Position numbers and translations under genes: made by a program
Shown: one piece after another, positions 30,794 through 38,815 of the stretch
Position numbering within the stretch: the first letter of the stretch is position 1
How the letters are laid out: every line of letters begins with the position of its first letter
From: Bacillota bacterium LX-D
GTDB taxonomy: Bacteria; Bacillota; DUOV01; Zhaonellaceae
Length of the DNA stretch: 64,000 nt
Reading direction: 5' to 3'
Assembly (NCBI GenBank): GCA_031628995.1
Contig: JAVLUO010000001.1
Span: forward strand, 186,001 to 250,000
Notes under the pieces: model-generated
Databases searched by the model: none
Told to the model about the DNA's origin: nothing
Seen by the model: the letters and a program-made list of their open reading frames with translations, nothing else

Positions 30794-31637
30794 AATAGAG
30801 TTTAATTTTTTAGGCTTTAATCATAGTTTTGCAGAAGCAAATTTAATTTTATTTGGAGCTCCTTTTGACGGCACTGCATCTTTCCGCCCGGGATCGAGAT
30901 TTGGCCCTAACGCTATTAGAAGTTACTCCGAAGGCCTGGAAACTTATAGTCCTTATTTCGATCAGGATTTAAGTGATTATTATTTATGCGACCTTGGGGA
31001 TCTTCCTTTTCAAACGGGTGATGCTGAAAAATATTTACAGCTAATTGAAAATCAAGCTCGCGAGATATTTGCTGCTAATAAAAAGCCGTTGATGCTAGGA
31101 GGAGAGCATTTAGTCACACTTCCTGCAATAAAGGCTGCTAAAGAAAAGTATCCAAATCTTCGTCTGCTTCATTTTGACGCACATACTGATTTAAGAAACG
31201 ATTATTTAGGGGAAAAATATTCCCATGCTACCGTTATTAGAAGGTGTTGGGAAATACTTGGAGATCATAATATCTACCAATATGGCATCCGTTCAGGGGA
31301 AAAAGCAGAATTTGATTGGGCCAAAAAACATACGTATTTAACGCCATTTACAACACAAGGTGTTGAAAAAATTTCATCTGTGCTCAAGGATTGTCCTGTC
31401 TACATTACTCTAGACTTAGACATTCTTGATCCTTCGGTTTTCCCTGGTACGGGAACACCTGAACCTGGAGGTATTACTTTTAACGAACTTATCCATGTAA
31501 TTCTCAAGTTAAAAGAATTAAACATTGTAGGTGCGGATATTAATGAACTAGCCCCCCATTACGATCTAAGTGGCGTTTCTACAATGGTGGCTTGTAAAAT
31601 GGTAAGAGAACTTACTCTAGCAATGTTGCACAGTTAA
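30780..31637 (+). CDS. speB: Agmatinase (ureohydrolase family)
   Basis: Hydrolyses agmatine to putrescine and urea with a dinuclear manganese centre. Metal ligands are visible in LGGEHL, the HFDAHTDLR motif and DLDILDPSVFPGTGTPEPGG. The conserved N-terminus NLILFGAPFDGTASFRPGSRFGP supports a start at the ATG at 30780, which overlaps speE by 14 bases. An ATG 12 codons earlier (30744) would merely extend into speE. Converts the product of the next gene, SpeA. Confidence 0.95.
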   Translation: MVKNKIEFNFLGFNHSFAEANLILFGAPFDGTASFRPGSRFGPNAIRSYSEGLETYSPYFDQDLSDYYLCDLGDLPFQTGDAEKYLQLIENQAREIFAANKKPLMLGGEHLVTLPAIKAAKEKYPNLRLLHFDAHTDLRNDYLGEKYSHATVIRRCWEILGDHNIYQYGIRSGEKAEFDWAKKHTYLTPFTTQGVEKISSVLKDCPVYITLDLDILDPSVFPGTGTPEPGGITFNELIHVILKLKELNIVGADINELAPHYDLSGVSTMVACKMVRELTLAMLHS

Positions 31638-31669
31638 TTAAAGCTTATTTCATCATAGGAGGACACCGG

Positions 31670-33136
31670 ATGACAAAAACACGGCAGGAGAAAACTCCTT
31701 TATTTGATGCAATTAAAAAATACCACCAAGAAAATGTCTTGCCTTTTGATGTCCCAGGTCATAAACACGGAGCCGGATTACATGACTTTGCTAGTTATGT
31801 TGGAAAAACAGTACTTGAAATTGATGTCAACGCTATGGAATGTTTGGATAATATTTGCAACCCCATTGGGGTCATAAAAGAAGCTGAGGATTTAGCTGCC
31901 GAAGCTTTTGGAGGGAAGCAGGCTTTCTTTCTAGTTAACGGCACAACCTGCGGAGTACAAGCTATGATTATGAGTGCTTGTCAGCCTGGAGATAAAATTA
32001 TTATACCTCGCAATGCACATAAATCGGCTACAGCTGGTCTAATTTTAAGCGGTGCTATACCAATTTATCTTAGACCTGAAGTTAATAATCAACTTGGCAT
32101 CGCCATGAATGTTACATTTGAAAACGTAAAAAAGACTATAGATCAAAACCCAGATGCTAAAGCAATCTTTTTGATACACCCAACATACTACGGAGTTGTA
32201 TCTGACTTAAAAACTATTGTTGATTATGCACATCAAAAGGGGATTCTTGTCTTAGTAGATCAAGCACACGGGGCCCATTTTAGGTTTTTTCAAGAGTTTC
32301 CGATTAATGCTGTAGATGCTGGTGCTGATATAACTGTAGTTAGTATGCATAAAACAGGTGGCTCTTTAACCCAAAGTTCTCTTTTAATTTTAAACACCAA
32401 TAAAATAAGTCCCGATTGGATGAAATCAATTTTAAATCTTACACAAACAACCAGCGCATCTTATTTATTAATGGTTTCCCTTGATATTGCACGTAAGCAA
32501 TTAGCTATTGAAGGAGAAAGCCGCTTTAAAAAAATACTGGAAATTACAAGGAATGCAAGGGAAAGAATAAATCAATTAAATAGCTACTACTCTTTTGGCA
32601 AAGAACTAATTGGTACCCCTGGGGTTTTTAATTTTGATGAAACAAAACTTGGAATTCATGTAACTTACCTAGGCTTAACAGGCTATGAAGTAGAAAAAAT
32701 ATTACGCCGGGAATTTAGCATTCAAGTTGAACTGGCTGATTTCAACAACATTCTAGCAATTGTATCCTTAGGTGACTCTGAAAATTCTTTGCAGCTGCTG
32801 TTGCAAGCACTAGCAGATATTGAAAGGAAATATTCTTTGCCTAAAAAATTACCTACAATGCAAGAAGTACCGAAAACTCCTGATATTATTATTTCTCCAA
32901 GGGAAGCATATTATTGCCAAAAAAAGAAAGTTAGCTTGGAAAAAACAGTTGGGGAAATTAGTGGCGAGTCTGTCATGGTTTATCCTCCCGGTATTCCAAT
33001 TGTGGCTCCCGGTGAAAAAATCACCAAAGATATTGTCGATTATATTAAACTATTAAAAAATAACCATTGCTTATTACAAGGACCAGAAGATACATTTGTT
33101 GACAATATTAAAATATTAAAACAAAGTATAAACTAA
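31670..33136 (+). CDS. speA: Orn/Lys/Arg decarboxylase family PLP enzyme, probable arginine decarboxylase
   Basis: 488-residue fold-type-I PLP decarboxylase of the B. subtilis SpeA type. The N-terminus has FDVPGHKHGAG, the PLP-binding Lys lies in VSMHKTGGSLTQSS, and other features are NGTTCGVQAMIMSA and the C-terminal YPPGIPIVAPGEKI. Substrate cannot be read from sequence alone, but the presence of agmatinase directly upstream makes arginine (to agmatine) the most likely, rather than lysine. AGGAGG lies 7 bases upstream of the ATG. Ends the operon. Confidence 0.9.
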   Translation: MTKTRQEKTPLFDAIKKYHQENVLPFDVPGHKHGAGLHDFASYVGKTVLEIDVNAMECLDNICNPIGVIKEAEDLAAEAFGGKQAFFLVNGTTCGVQAMIMSACQPGDKIIIPRNAHKSATAGLILSGAIPIYLRPEVNNQLGIAMNVTFENVKKTIDQNPDAKAIFLIHPTYYGVVSDLKTIVDYAHQKGILVLVDQAHGAHFRFFQEFPINAVDAGADITVVSMHKTGGSLTQSSLLILNTNKISPDWMKSILNLTQTTSASYLLMVSLDIARKQLAIEGESRFKKILEITRNARERINQLNSYYSFGKELIGTPGVFNFDETKLGIHVTYLGLTGYEVEKILRREFSIQVELADFNNILAIVSLGDSENSLQLLLQALADIERKYSLPKKLPTMQEVPKTPDIIISPREAYYCQKKKVSLEKTVGEISGESVMVYPPGIPIVAPGEKITKDIVDYIKLLKNNHCLLQGPEDTFVDNIKILKQSIN

Positions 33137-33143
33137 AAGCTCT

Positions 33144-33171
33144 AAAAGCTGCCATTATTTGGTGGCTTTTT
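33144..33171 (+). terminator. Terminator of the spe operon
   Basis: AAAGC-T-GCCA pairs with TGG-T-GGCTTT, followed by a T-rich tail (TTTTTATTTT), 10 bases after the speA stop. Confidence 0.8.
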
Positions 33172-33190
33172 ATTTTAAAAATACATAAAT

Positions 33191-33565
33191 TTAAACAAAA
33201 TTACCTGCTAAAATACTGATAAATTCAGAAATCCCTTTAAGCTGCTCTTTAGCGAAGTTTTCTAACTCAATATTTTCCGTTAAAGTATATATTTTAATTT
33301 TGGCCGATGTAATTCCAGACTCATATCGAACATTTTGAATAATATGATAGGGAAAGACTTTAATTTGATATCCAAGAGGAAATGTTTTATACATAAAGAT
33401 AATTCTTCTTGTTGTTACGACAAGAATAGCTAAATTTTGGTGGAATAAACCTCGTACTAATTTTTTTACTTTTTCGTCCTCTCTTAATATTTGGAGCAGT
33501 TCCTTTGCTTCTCTTCTATTTAACTGTTTACGTAATTGTTCGAAACTTTGAGTTTTATTCAGCAT
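33191..33565 (-). CDS. Small protein with a YokE-like PH domain
   Basis: 124 residues. The N-terminal 45 residues are a charged helix. The rest matches the bacterial PH/YokE-like pattern: LAILVVTTRRIIFMYKT, then IKVFPYHIIQNVRYESG, and alternating strands to the end. Such domains occur in many Firmicutes, often as stress- or membrane-associated proteins of unknown ligand. A single-gene unit facing the spe operon, with GGAGGTTAG upstream of the ATG. Function unknown. Confidence 0.7.
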   Translation of the reverse strand: MLNKTQSFEQLRKQLNRREAKELLQILREDEKVKKLVRGLFHQNLAILVVTTRRIIFMYKTFPLGYQIKVFPYHIIQNVRYESGITSAKIKIYTLTENIELENFAKEQLKGISEFISILAGNFV

Positions 33566-33696
33566 AGCAACTAACCTCCTTGAAAGGATTTATATTTCTA
33601 AATTATATTTTCTGAGTTTAATAACCTTCGGGAAATTTGATAAAAATTGTCTAGATTCGTCGTACATAATAAAATTTTAATTTAAAAGAAAAGCAA

Positions 33697-33742
33697 TAAA
33701 AAAAGCAATTGGTAGTTTCTATTAATAAAAAACCAATTGCTT
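33697..33742 (-). terminator. Terminator of the ECF transporter operon
   Basis: AAGCAATTGGT (33703-33713) and ACCAATTGCTT (33732-33742) form an 11-bp stem. The minus strand continues with a T-run. It lies 22 bases after the stop of the S-component gene. Confidence 0.88.
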
Positions 33743-33763
33743 ATGTCTTTTTAGGTATTAGAT

Positions 33764-34498
33764 TTAAATAAACTTTTGCCTATCAGAACCTGGCTCAATA
33801 AAAATTCCAATTTTAGGCAAAGCAGCAAGTAAAGGCAGCCCAATAAAAGCTGATCCTAAAGCAAAAATGGTTCTTTCCAAGGGTGTAACAAAAACCAATG
33901 CCTTGTAAACCTGGGCAGGAGTTTGCTTTACTATGATACCCAGATAATTACCAATACCTGCTGCACCTATAAATGCTGTAAATGCTATTAGCCAAATAGC
34001 AAGTAATTTTAACCTGTAATTATTTCCCTTTAGCCATTTTGAGCCAAATATACCTCCAACAACAGCTGTAAGGACACCTAAGCCATAGACTATAAATGGA
34101 TAGACTAAAGCTGCCCTTCCTATAGCAGTACTATACCATAAACCAAAACCAATTAAAATAATTCCTACTGCGTAAGGCCATTTACCACGGGATATAAATC
34201 CAGCTGTCAATGCATTTACAGTACCAATAACGAATGTGCCCAACCCCAGCCATGCTGCTTGAGGAGCTATAATTTGCCCAATAAAAGACCCTATGGCCGC
34301 ACATAAAGCCCCCATAAAAGGTCCAAAAAAGATCCCTGCTAAAGGCAAAAATGCAGCACTCACTGTAAAATATCCTCCCGTAACTACCAATGGAATAACT
34401 GGCAACATATAAGCTACTGCAATTAAAGCCGCCCAAGCAGCAATTACCGAAGGATGTATTTTTGGCTTATTATTTTTACTGATTAAATCCATCTCCAT
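33764..34498 (-). CDS. ECF transporter substrate-binding (S) component, probably folate-related
   Basis: 244-residue membrane protein with about six hydrophobic segments. The stretch YFTVSAAFLPLAGIFFGPFMGALCAAIGSFIGQ resembles the first hairpin of ECF S components (substrate-capturing membrane proteins). It is last in a T-A-A-S operon, 8 bases after the second ATPase. The tetrahydrofolate riboswitch upstream of the operon argues for a folate or a folate precursor as substrate. However, the protein is longer than typical FolT (about 170 residues), so the substrate is an inference from regulation. Confidence 0.75.
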   Translation of the reverse strand: MEMDLISKNNKPKIHPSVIAAWAALIAVAYMLPVIPLVVTGGYFTVSAAFLPLAGIFFGPFMGALCAAIGSFIGQIIAPQAAWLGLGTFVIGTVNALTAGFISRGKWPYAVGIILIGFGLWYSTAIGRAALVYPFIVYGLGVLTAVVGGIFGSKWLKGNNYRLKLLAIWLIAFTAFIGAAGIGNYLGIIVKQTPAQVYKALVFVTPLERTIFALGSAFIGLPLLAALPKIGIFIEPGSDRQKFI

Positions 34499-34506
34499 CG
34501 CCCCTT

Positions 34507-35364
34507 TTAACCTTCCGTACCTGTACGCATATTTTTTTGCGTCCTAAGTTTAAGAAGTTCTTCACCTAGTTCCTGAGTACTTAAAAATACCTGTGCTAAC
34601 GGCAGTTTTAAACTCAGGTCATAACCAAGCTGGGTTATTTCAGCAGGTCTAATTTTAGTTTTTTTCAACTCCTCTATATGAGCAAAAAAATCTCTTGTTG
34701 TGGTGTCTAGTAAAACCTTTCCTTGATATAAAGCAATAATTCTCTCGCAATACTCACTAACCAAAGACATTTGATGAGTTACTAGAACAACTGTGTGACC
34801 TGCCGCATAAAATTCGGCTGCCAAATCCATAATCTGACTTATCCCCTTATAATCTTGTCCTACTGTTGGTTCATCTAAAATTATTATTTTAGGCTCCATC
34901 GCCAATACTGCAGCAATAGCCACCTTAGCACGAGTGCTTTTGCTTAAGGATGGGGGAAACTCTTCCGCCAGAGAATTTAAACCTACCCTGTGTAAAGCTT
35001 TCTCTACTTTTTCTTTAATTAAGACTTGGCTTAAATCTGAATTTTTTAATCCAAAAGCCACTTCTTGCCAGACAGTTTGGGCAAAAAGCTGTCGATCTGG
35101 ATTTTGCAGAACATACCCAACTTCATTTGCCAGTTTTGCAATAGGCACCTCCTTTGTATTTTTGCCATTAATTAAAATTTGACCTGACGTAGGTTTTAAA
35201 AGACCTGTTATATTCTTTAAAAGAGTAGATTTTCCTGCACCATTTTCACCTATAATTGCAACAAATTCATGCTCACCAATGTCAAAACTTATATCCTTTA
35301 GGATAAACTCGTTTGGGGTGTAAGCAAAAGACAAATTTTTAATGGCAATTGCAGTTTTTCCCAT
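34507..35364 (-). CDS. ECF transporter ATPase 2 with a degenerate ABC signature
   Basis: 285-residue ABC ATPase with Walker A GENGAGKST, Q-loop VLQNPDRQLFAQTVWQEVAFGL, Walker B KIIILDEPTVGQD and switch His VLVTHQ. The ABC signature, normally LSGGQ, reads LSKSTRAKVAIAA, lacking the Gly-Gly-Gln. In an ECF dimer this would impair one of the two ATP sites. The frame is otherwise intact and the protein is full length. It is 2 bases downstream of ATPase 1 and 8 bases upstream of the S-component gene. Confidence 0.93.
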   Translation of the reverse strand: MGKTAIAIKNLSFAYTPNEFILKDISFDIGEHEFVAIIGENGAGKSTLLKNITGLLKPTSGQILINGKNTKEVPIAKLANEVGYVLQNPDRQLFAQTVWQEVAFGLKNSDLSQVLIKEKVEKALHRVGLNSLAEEFPPSLSKSTRAKVAIAAVLAMEPKIIILDEPTVGQDYKGISQIMDLAAEFYAAGHTVVLVTHQMSLVSEYCERIIALYQGKVLLDTTTRDFFAHIEELKKTKIRPAEITQLGYDLSLKLPLAQVFLSTQELGEELLKLRTQKNMRTGTEG

Positions 35365-35366
35365 CC

Positions 35367-36224
35367 CTAATCTCCTTTTTTTAGCCAGCTAATAATAGCA
35401 TTTTCAGCTTGATTCCTACAAATCGGTTTTTCTTTTAAGTTAATACCCCTATCATTTAAATAGCTCATTAACTCCACGACCTGGGGTGGCTTAACCCAAT
35501 TATTAACTAGCAATTGATAATCAGTAACTAACTTTTTAGGAACATCACAACTTAAGATTTTTCCTTCTTTAAGCAAACAAACTCGGTCTGCCATAGGTGC
35601 TACTTCTTCTAAATCATGAGTAGCTAAAACAATAGTTAAACAATACTTCTTTTGAAGATCAACAAGTAGGTTTAAAATATCCTTAGCAGCAGAAGGATCT
35701 AATTGAGATGTCGGCTCATCTAGTATTATTACTTTCGGGCGCATAGCCAGCACAGAAGCAATAGCTAAGCGTTGTTTCTGCCCGCCAGACAAATCTTGGG
35801 GATGGAAGTCTTCAAACTTTTGTAAACCAACTCCTTCTAGCGCCCAATTTACGCGCTCTATAATTTCATTAACCGGTAAACGTAAATTTTCTAACGCAAA
35901 AGCAACCTCATTCCTAACTTTTGTTGTAAATATCTGAGTTTCAGGGTCCTCTAATACAATACCTACCACCTTCGCAAGTTCTATAATGGATGTCTTTTGA
36001 GTATCCATGCCATGAACCATAACTTTCCCTTCCATACTTCCACCGCGCCCATGAGGTATGATTCCATTTAAGCATTGACAGAGGGTTGATTTTCCAGAAC
36101 CATTTTCTCCAATTACTACTAAAAATTCACCTTGCATAATTTCCAAATTAAAATTATCAAGTGCCAAATGTTCTGAACGCGGATAAGCATAAGACAAGTT
36201 TTTTATATTTATTGCTGACTGCAT
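35367..36224 (-). CDS. ECF transporter ATPase 1
   Basis: 285-residue ABC ATPase: Walker A GENGSGKST (about 40-48), Q-loop VLEDPETQIFTTKVRNEVAFALEN, canonical signature LSGGQKQRLAIA, Walker B VIILDEPTSQLDP and switch His ATHDLEE. The ETQIF Q-loop variant is typical of the EcfA family that couples to EcfT. Its intact signature would complete the catalytic site that uses the Walker A of ATPase 2. It lies 9 bases after ecfT. Confidence 0.95.
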   Translation of the reverse strand: MQSAINIKNLSYAYPRSEHLALDNFNLEIMQGEFLVVIGENGSGKSTLCQCLNGIIPHGRGGSMEGKVMVHGMDTQKTSIIELAKVVGIVLEDPETQIFTTKVRNEVAFALENLRLPVNEIIERVNWALEGVGLQKFEDFHPQDLSGGQKQRLAIASVLAMRPKVIILDEPTSQLDPSAAKDILNLLVDLQKKYCLTIVLATHDLEEVAPMADRVCLLKEGKILSCDVPKKLVTDYQLLVNNWVKPPQVVELMSYLNDRGINLKEKPICRNQAENAIISWLKKGD

Positions 36225-36233
36225 TTTACCCTC

Positions 36234-37034
36234 CTACAAGACAATACTCAACCAGCTCAACAGACAAAATAATAACAATAAGACCCCTAGACTAAACCAA
36301 TCTTTGGGAGTAAACCGAAGATCTTCGATATAAGTTCTTTTGCGGCTTACACCGAAGGCTTTTGTATCCATAGCAATACCCATAAGCTGAGCCCGACGCA
36401 TTGCGCCAATTACTAAAGGAACAACCAAAGTCGGGTATGCTTTTATTTTAGATAAAATCCCGCCCTGTTCAAATACCGTAAAACCCCGTAATTTTTGCGC
36501 CTCAATTATAGCAGCAATATCTGATTGTAAAGTGGGAATTAAGTTTAACGATGTAGTAGCAATAAAAGCAATTTTATAAGGTAAACCAAGTTTAACAAAT
36601 CCCAGGGCAAATAGGTTCATAGGTGTGGTCATAGTAACTAGAGGCATTAGGAATATTAAAATAAACATTCTTAAACAAATTAAAAGTCCAAATATAATTC
36701 CTTCTAGAGTTATAGAACCTATCCCACCTATTAAAGGAACAAATCCAGGTATAATTGGCTTGACTAAAATAACTTGTCCGCCCATGAAAATCGCCTGAGC
36801 TAAAATAACAAAAATACTAATTCCAAGTAAAAATCGGAAATAGCCTGTCAATATTGAGTATGGTAAACCGGCATTACGCCATAAGACTAACGCTAAAGCA
36901 AAAATGATTCCCAAAACCATAAAATTTTGGCTTAGAAAAACTAAACCTGTTAATAGAAACAAAAAAATAATTTTAATTCTAGGATCTAGACAATGTAAGT
37001 AAGATTTACCAGAGTAGTAAGCAACAATATTCAT
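36234..37034 (-). CDS. ECF transporter transmembrane (T) component
   Basis: About 266 residues with five or so membrane segments. The coupling-helix motifs common to EcfT are visible: AQKLRGF and, later, GAMRRAQLMGIAMDTKAFG, which carry the Ala-Arg-Gly-type contacts with the ATPases. I start at the ATG at 37034, with CAGGAG 7 bases upstream. The ATG two codons earlier is too close to that site. First gene of the operon, 20-odd bases after the riboswitch terminator. Confidence 0.93.
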   Translation of the reverse strand: MNIVAYYSGKSYLHCLDPRIKIIFLFLLTGLVFLSQNFMVLGIIFALALVLWRNAGLPYSILTGYFRFLLGISIFVILAQAIFMGGQVILVKPIIPGFVPLIGGIGSITLEGIIFGLLICLRMFILIFLMPLVTMTTPMNLFALGFVKLGLPYKIAFIATTSLNLIPTLQSDIAAIIEAQKLRGFTVFEQGGILSKIKAYPTLVVPLVIGAMRRAQLMGIAMDTKAFGVSRKRTYIEDLRFTPKDWFSLGVLLLLFCLLSWLSIVL

Positions 37035-37056
37035 ATTCATTCTCCTGCTAATTAAT

Positions 37057-37084
37057 AAAAAAACCTAGGCAAATAAGGCCTAGG
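37057..37084 (-). terminator. Riboswitch-linked terminator before ecfT
   Basis: Minus strand: CCTAGGC and GCCTAGG form a 7-bp stem with a 7-base loop, followed by seven T residues (37057-37063). It sits between the THF aptamer and ecfT. A second hairpin (37083-37116) overlaps the outer base pairs of this stem by two bases. This is the expected layout of a transcriptional OFF switch. Confidence 0.85.
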
Positions 37085-37173
37085 GCATTTTATGGATTTT
37101 AGAACATAAAAAGCCCTTCCCTCGGCGGTAAAAATATACATACCACAAAGAAAAGAGCGTACTCTCAACCAGT

Positions 37174-37268
37174 GGCAGTGGATGCAGTGTTAAATCGTAG
37201 ACAACAACGTCTTCGTTTAGCGGCGACCTCCCATCCGCTAACACTTTACGCCAAACACTTACTCTGCC
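37174..37268 (-). ncRNA. Tetrahydrofolate (THF) riboswitch aptamer
   Basis: On the minus strand the P1 strands are GGCAG (37264-37268) and CTGCC (37174-37178). Between them lie the THF-aptamer elements in the right order: a GAGTAAGTG strand, GTGTTAGCGG then ATGGGAGGTCGCCGCT, the conserved AAACGAAG, a variable stem, and finally AACACTGCATCCACTGCC. These align by eye with the known clostridial and streptococcal folT riboswitches (GGGATGTCGTC, AACGAAG, TTGCATCCGCT). The pseudoknot-forming GTC and GCATCC elements are kept. It controls the downstream ecfT-A-A-S operon. High folate should stop transport expression. Confidence 0.92.
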
Positions 37269-37381
37269 TAAATAATTTTACATAAATAATATATTATAAA
37301 TTCTCAGAAACGTAAATAGAATTTTTTGAATTTTTAGCAATTATCATAAATATTTTAAGGTTTATTCTAGTTCAAGACTCA

Positions 37382-37446
37382 AATAAAAAAATTAGGATAC
37401 ATAAATAAGGTGCTAGCGAAAAAAAAGTTGATAAATGTATCCTAAT
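37382..37446 (-). terminator. 12-bp inverted repeat ending the permease pseudogene
   Basis: ATTAGGATACAT (37391-37402) and ATGTATCCTAAT (37435-37446) are a perfect 12-bp inverted repeat around a 32-base interior. The minus strand then reads TTTTTTATTT, so it can act as a terminator. The 3' arm overlaps the pseudogene stop codon (37442-37444). The long interior is unusual for a terminator, and a mobile-element scar is an alternative. Confidence 0.6.
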
Positions 37447-37851
37447 TAATATCAAAAAAAAATGCTGCCAAGCAAATAAACTCCAATATAGTTGCCATAC
37501 CGGTTAAATAGCCGGGAAAACTTCCAAGCCCTCTGTAAGCATAGGCATATAAGCCACCTGCATAGGGGAAAAGCGGAGCCATTTCCGCCGTCGTCCCAAA
37601 AAATACCGTATAAAATAGAGCAACAATTAGAATAGCCGCTAACATTTCCAAAAAAGAAGCCATTTTAAATCCTAAATTCCAAAAGAATAATAGCCTGTAA
37701 GAACTGCACCTAAGCCAAATATAAAAAGGTGTTTTGCTGTTAAATTTTTTCCTAAGCCTTGACTTTGTAAAAATTCTTCACTTAACCTTTGAGTAATAAT
37801 AATATCAGGAATTTCACTTTCTAAATTAAAATTATCCTTTTCGTTAGGCAA
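37442..37851 (-). pseudogene. Remnant of an APC-family (ethanolamine-permease-like) transporter gene
   Basis: Two adjacent minus-strand frames make one broken protein. Frame 1 (37851-37672, TTG start) encodes 59 residues ending LGAVLTGYYSFGI-stop. Frame 2 continues FWNLGFKMASFLEMLAA and so on to 37442. Adding one T in a TTTT run near 37682 restores a continuous reading: GAVLTGYYSFWNLGFK, then GTTAEMAPLFPYAGGLYAYAYRGLG. This matches the first two or three membrane segments of amino-acid/ethanolamine permeases, normally about 450 residues. The rest is absent, so the gene is both frameshifted and truncated. It lies 18 bases after accA. Confidence 0.85.
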
Positions 37852-37869
37852 AATAATCCCTCACTCAGT

Positions 37870-38802
37870 TTAGCTGATTGATCTGTATTTATTAAACCTA
37901 TGCTCTAATAATTCTGCTTTTGGCAGAACCTGAAGTTGCTCTAAATGCTTAATTAAAGCATCTTTTACTCTCTGCATTGTTAATTTTGGATCATGATGTG
38001 CCCCACCAGAAGGTTCTGATATAACTTCATCTACTAGGCTAAATCCTAGTAAATCATCAGCAGTAAGCTTTAATGCCGCTGCAGCTTCTCCAGCTCTACT
38101 TGAATCCTTAAATAAAATACTAGCACACCCCTCAACGGAAATTACACTAAAAATAGCATTTTCCAGCATTATAAATCGGTCGGCAATTGCTAAAGCAAGA
38201 GCTCCCCCACTGCCACCTTCTCCAATTAAAACAGAAACAATCGGAGTCTGCAAATCAATCATTTCCATTAAATTACGAGCTATGGCTTCACCCTGGCCCC
38301 GTTCCTCAGCCCCAATACCACAATAGGCTCCAGCCGTGTCGATGAAAGTAATAATTGGTCGGCCAAACTTTTCAGCTTGTTTCATTAAACGAAGTGCCTT
38401 TCGGTATCCTTCCGGGTATGGACTGCCAAAATTATATTTTAAATTTTCTTTGGTCCCCCTGCCTTTACGATGCCCAATAACAGTTACGGGTATACCTTCA
38501 AACCTAGCTAACCCTCCAACTATACTGAGATCATCACGGTAGCTGCGGTCACCATGTAACTCAATAAAATCAGTAAATATATTATTAATGTAATCCATAG
38601 TATTGGGCCGTTCACTAACTCGGGCCAATTGCACACGCTCATAAGGAGTCAAATCGCTGTATATTTTACGGCGAATTTCTTGTTCCTTATTTTTTAGAGC
38701 ATTGATCTCTGTCTGCAAATCTATATTATGCTGAGCCGAAAATTCCTCTAAATCTTTTATTTTGTTGACCAAAATTTCTAACTCTTTTTCAAAAGCTAAC
38801 AT
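37870..38802 (-). CDS. accA: Acetyl-CoA carboxylase carboxyltransferase subunit alpha
   Basis: With AccD, transfers the carboxyl group from biotin to acetyl-CoA, the first step of fatty acid synthesis. The protein shows FTDFIELHGDRSYRDD, VIGHRKGRGTKENLKYNFGSPYPEGYRKALRLMKQAEKF, FIDTAGAYCGIGAEERGQGEAIARNL and the crotonase-like GEGGSGGALALAIADR. I start at the ATG at 38802 (AAGGGG upstream, 310 residues), 13 bases after accD. A longer start at 38835 would overlap accD. Confidence 0.97.
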   Translation of the reverse strand: MLAFEKELEILVNKIKDLEEFSAQHNIDLQTEINALKNKEQEIRRKIYSDLTPYERVQLARVSERPNTMDYINNIFTDFIELHGDRSYRDDLSIVGGLARFEGIPVTVIGHRKGRGTKENLKYNFGSPYPEGYRKALRLMKQAEKFGRPIITFIDTAGAYCGIGAEERGQGEAIARNLMEMIDLQTPIVSVLIGEGGSGGALALAIADRFIMLENAIFSVISVEGCASILFKDSSRAGEAAAALKLTADDLLGFSLVDEVISEPSGGAHHDPKLTMQRVKDALIKHLEQLQVLPKAELLEHRFNKYRSIS

Positions 38803-38815
38803 CTCTAGCCCCTTT

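Noticed and set aside
37391-37446. Insertion-sequence ends (12-bp inverted repeat)
   Set aside because: Only 32 bases lie between the arms, with no flanking target duplication. A T-run on the minus strand fits a terminator better.
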